This document shows, in pieces, positions 63,875-64,000 of a stretch of 64,000 nt of DNA. The notes under the pieces are model-generated. The model was not told the origin of the DNA. It worked only from the letters and a program-made list of their open reading frames with translations, and ran no database searches. The position numbers were made by a program, and so were the translations under genes. This DNA is from Methylomonas methanica (GTDB lineage Bacteria; Pseudomonadota; Gammaproteobacteria; Methylococcales; Methylomonadaceae): NCBI RefSeq assembly GCF_001644035.1, contig NZ_LUUG01000133.1, positions 1-64,000 on the forward strand, written 5' to 3'. Every line of letters starts with the position of its first letter. Position 1 is the stretch's first letter.

Positions 63875-64000
63875 ATGCCATCCCACGCGACCAACATCCA
63901 CTCCGACAAGATCCTGATTCTCGACTTCGGTTCGCAATACACCCAATTGATTGCCCGCCGCATCCGCGAAATTGGTGTGTACTGTGAAATCTATTCCTGT
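63875..64000 (+). CDS. guaA: GMP synthase (glutamine-hydrolysing), 5' part only
   Basis: The first 42 residues before the window ends: [21 protein letters not shown] and VYCEIYSC, the start of the GuaA glutamine amidotransferase domain. GMP synthase makes GMP from XMP, the step after GuaB. AAAGG lies about nine bases before the ATG. The rest lies outside the window. Confidence 0.93.
   Translation, partial: MPSHATNIHSDKILILDFGSQYTQLIARRIREIGVYCEIYSC

Overview
This is 64 kb of ordinary-density bacterial chromosome, most likely from a gammaproteobacterium and plausibly a type I methanotroph (Methylomonas-like). The basis is the mix of housekeeping genes (priA, dsbB, ribF, guaB, sodB, yfbR, YcgL, DUF1289 family), the abundance of PEP-CTERM, dockerin and TonB-receptor proteins, small Tyr/Gly/Pro-rich exported proteins, and REP/MITE hairpins built around ATTCCCGC arms. 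No methane-oxidation gene lies in the window, so the lineage is an inference. I found no rRNA, tRNA, CRISPR array, prophage or intact insertion sequence.

Layout. 1-5 kb: small detoxification and stress genes with local regulators (VOC/EamA opposite a LysR regulator; SRPBCC protein; isochorismatase-type hydrolase; a MerR regulator diverging from a thiopurine methyltransferase through a textbook 19-bp-spacer MerR promoter). 5.5-10.5 kb: TauE exporter, doubtful ORFs, a MITE, a conserved hypothetical, class I fumarate hydratase and a Uma2 protein. 10.6-14.1 kb: membrane AraC regulator followed by an SDR-DoxX / DUF2269 / DUF4166 operon. 14.3-17 kb: a 210-bp MITE, a transporter remnant, an Old Yellow Enzyme and tiny exported proteins. 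17.1-22.8 kb: an NAD salvage regulon (nicotinamidase, pncB, nadE, NMN adenylyltransferase-Nudix) facing its predicted NrtR repressor across a 23-bp operator; nadE is frameshifted. 22.8-29.1 kb: yfbR, a retropepsin-like protease, hypotheticals, a 53-aa membrane peptide with its own promoter and terminator, a J-domain protein and iron superoxide dismutase.

29.6-34.1 kb is the most distinctive locus: a near-perfect Zur box, an All3515-type PEP-CTERM protein, a ZnuD-like TonB receptor, and a second All3515-like protein carrying PKD and dockerin-like modules. It looks like a zinc-starvation surface system.

34.4-49.4 kb holds a frameshifted NlpC/P60-like hydrolase, GST opposite TetR, a flippase, ribF, a LOG protein, a frameshifted PilZ membrane protein, a spore-photolyase-like radical SAM enzyme overlapping an SDR, and an ion-homeostasis group (K+ channel with RCK domain, second RCK protein, CPA1 antiporter), then a tandem universal stress protein and dsbB. 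49.7-64 kb: clustered DnaA boxes before priA, a DUF5765 protein, nitroreductase, an NlpC/P60 lipoprotein, a GT-C-like / GT2-GtrA pair, DUF2333-DUF4389-dinB, YcgL, a CPBP protease, and guaB and guaA separated by a methyltransferase gene.

Three genes (nadE, the NlpC/P60-like hydrolase and the PilZ protein) are each broken by one 1-2 nt indel while otherwise well preserved. This may be a sequencing artefact and should be kept in mind when reading gene losses.
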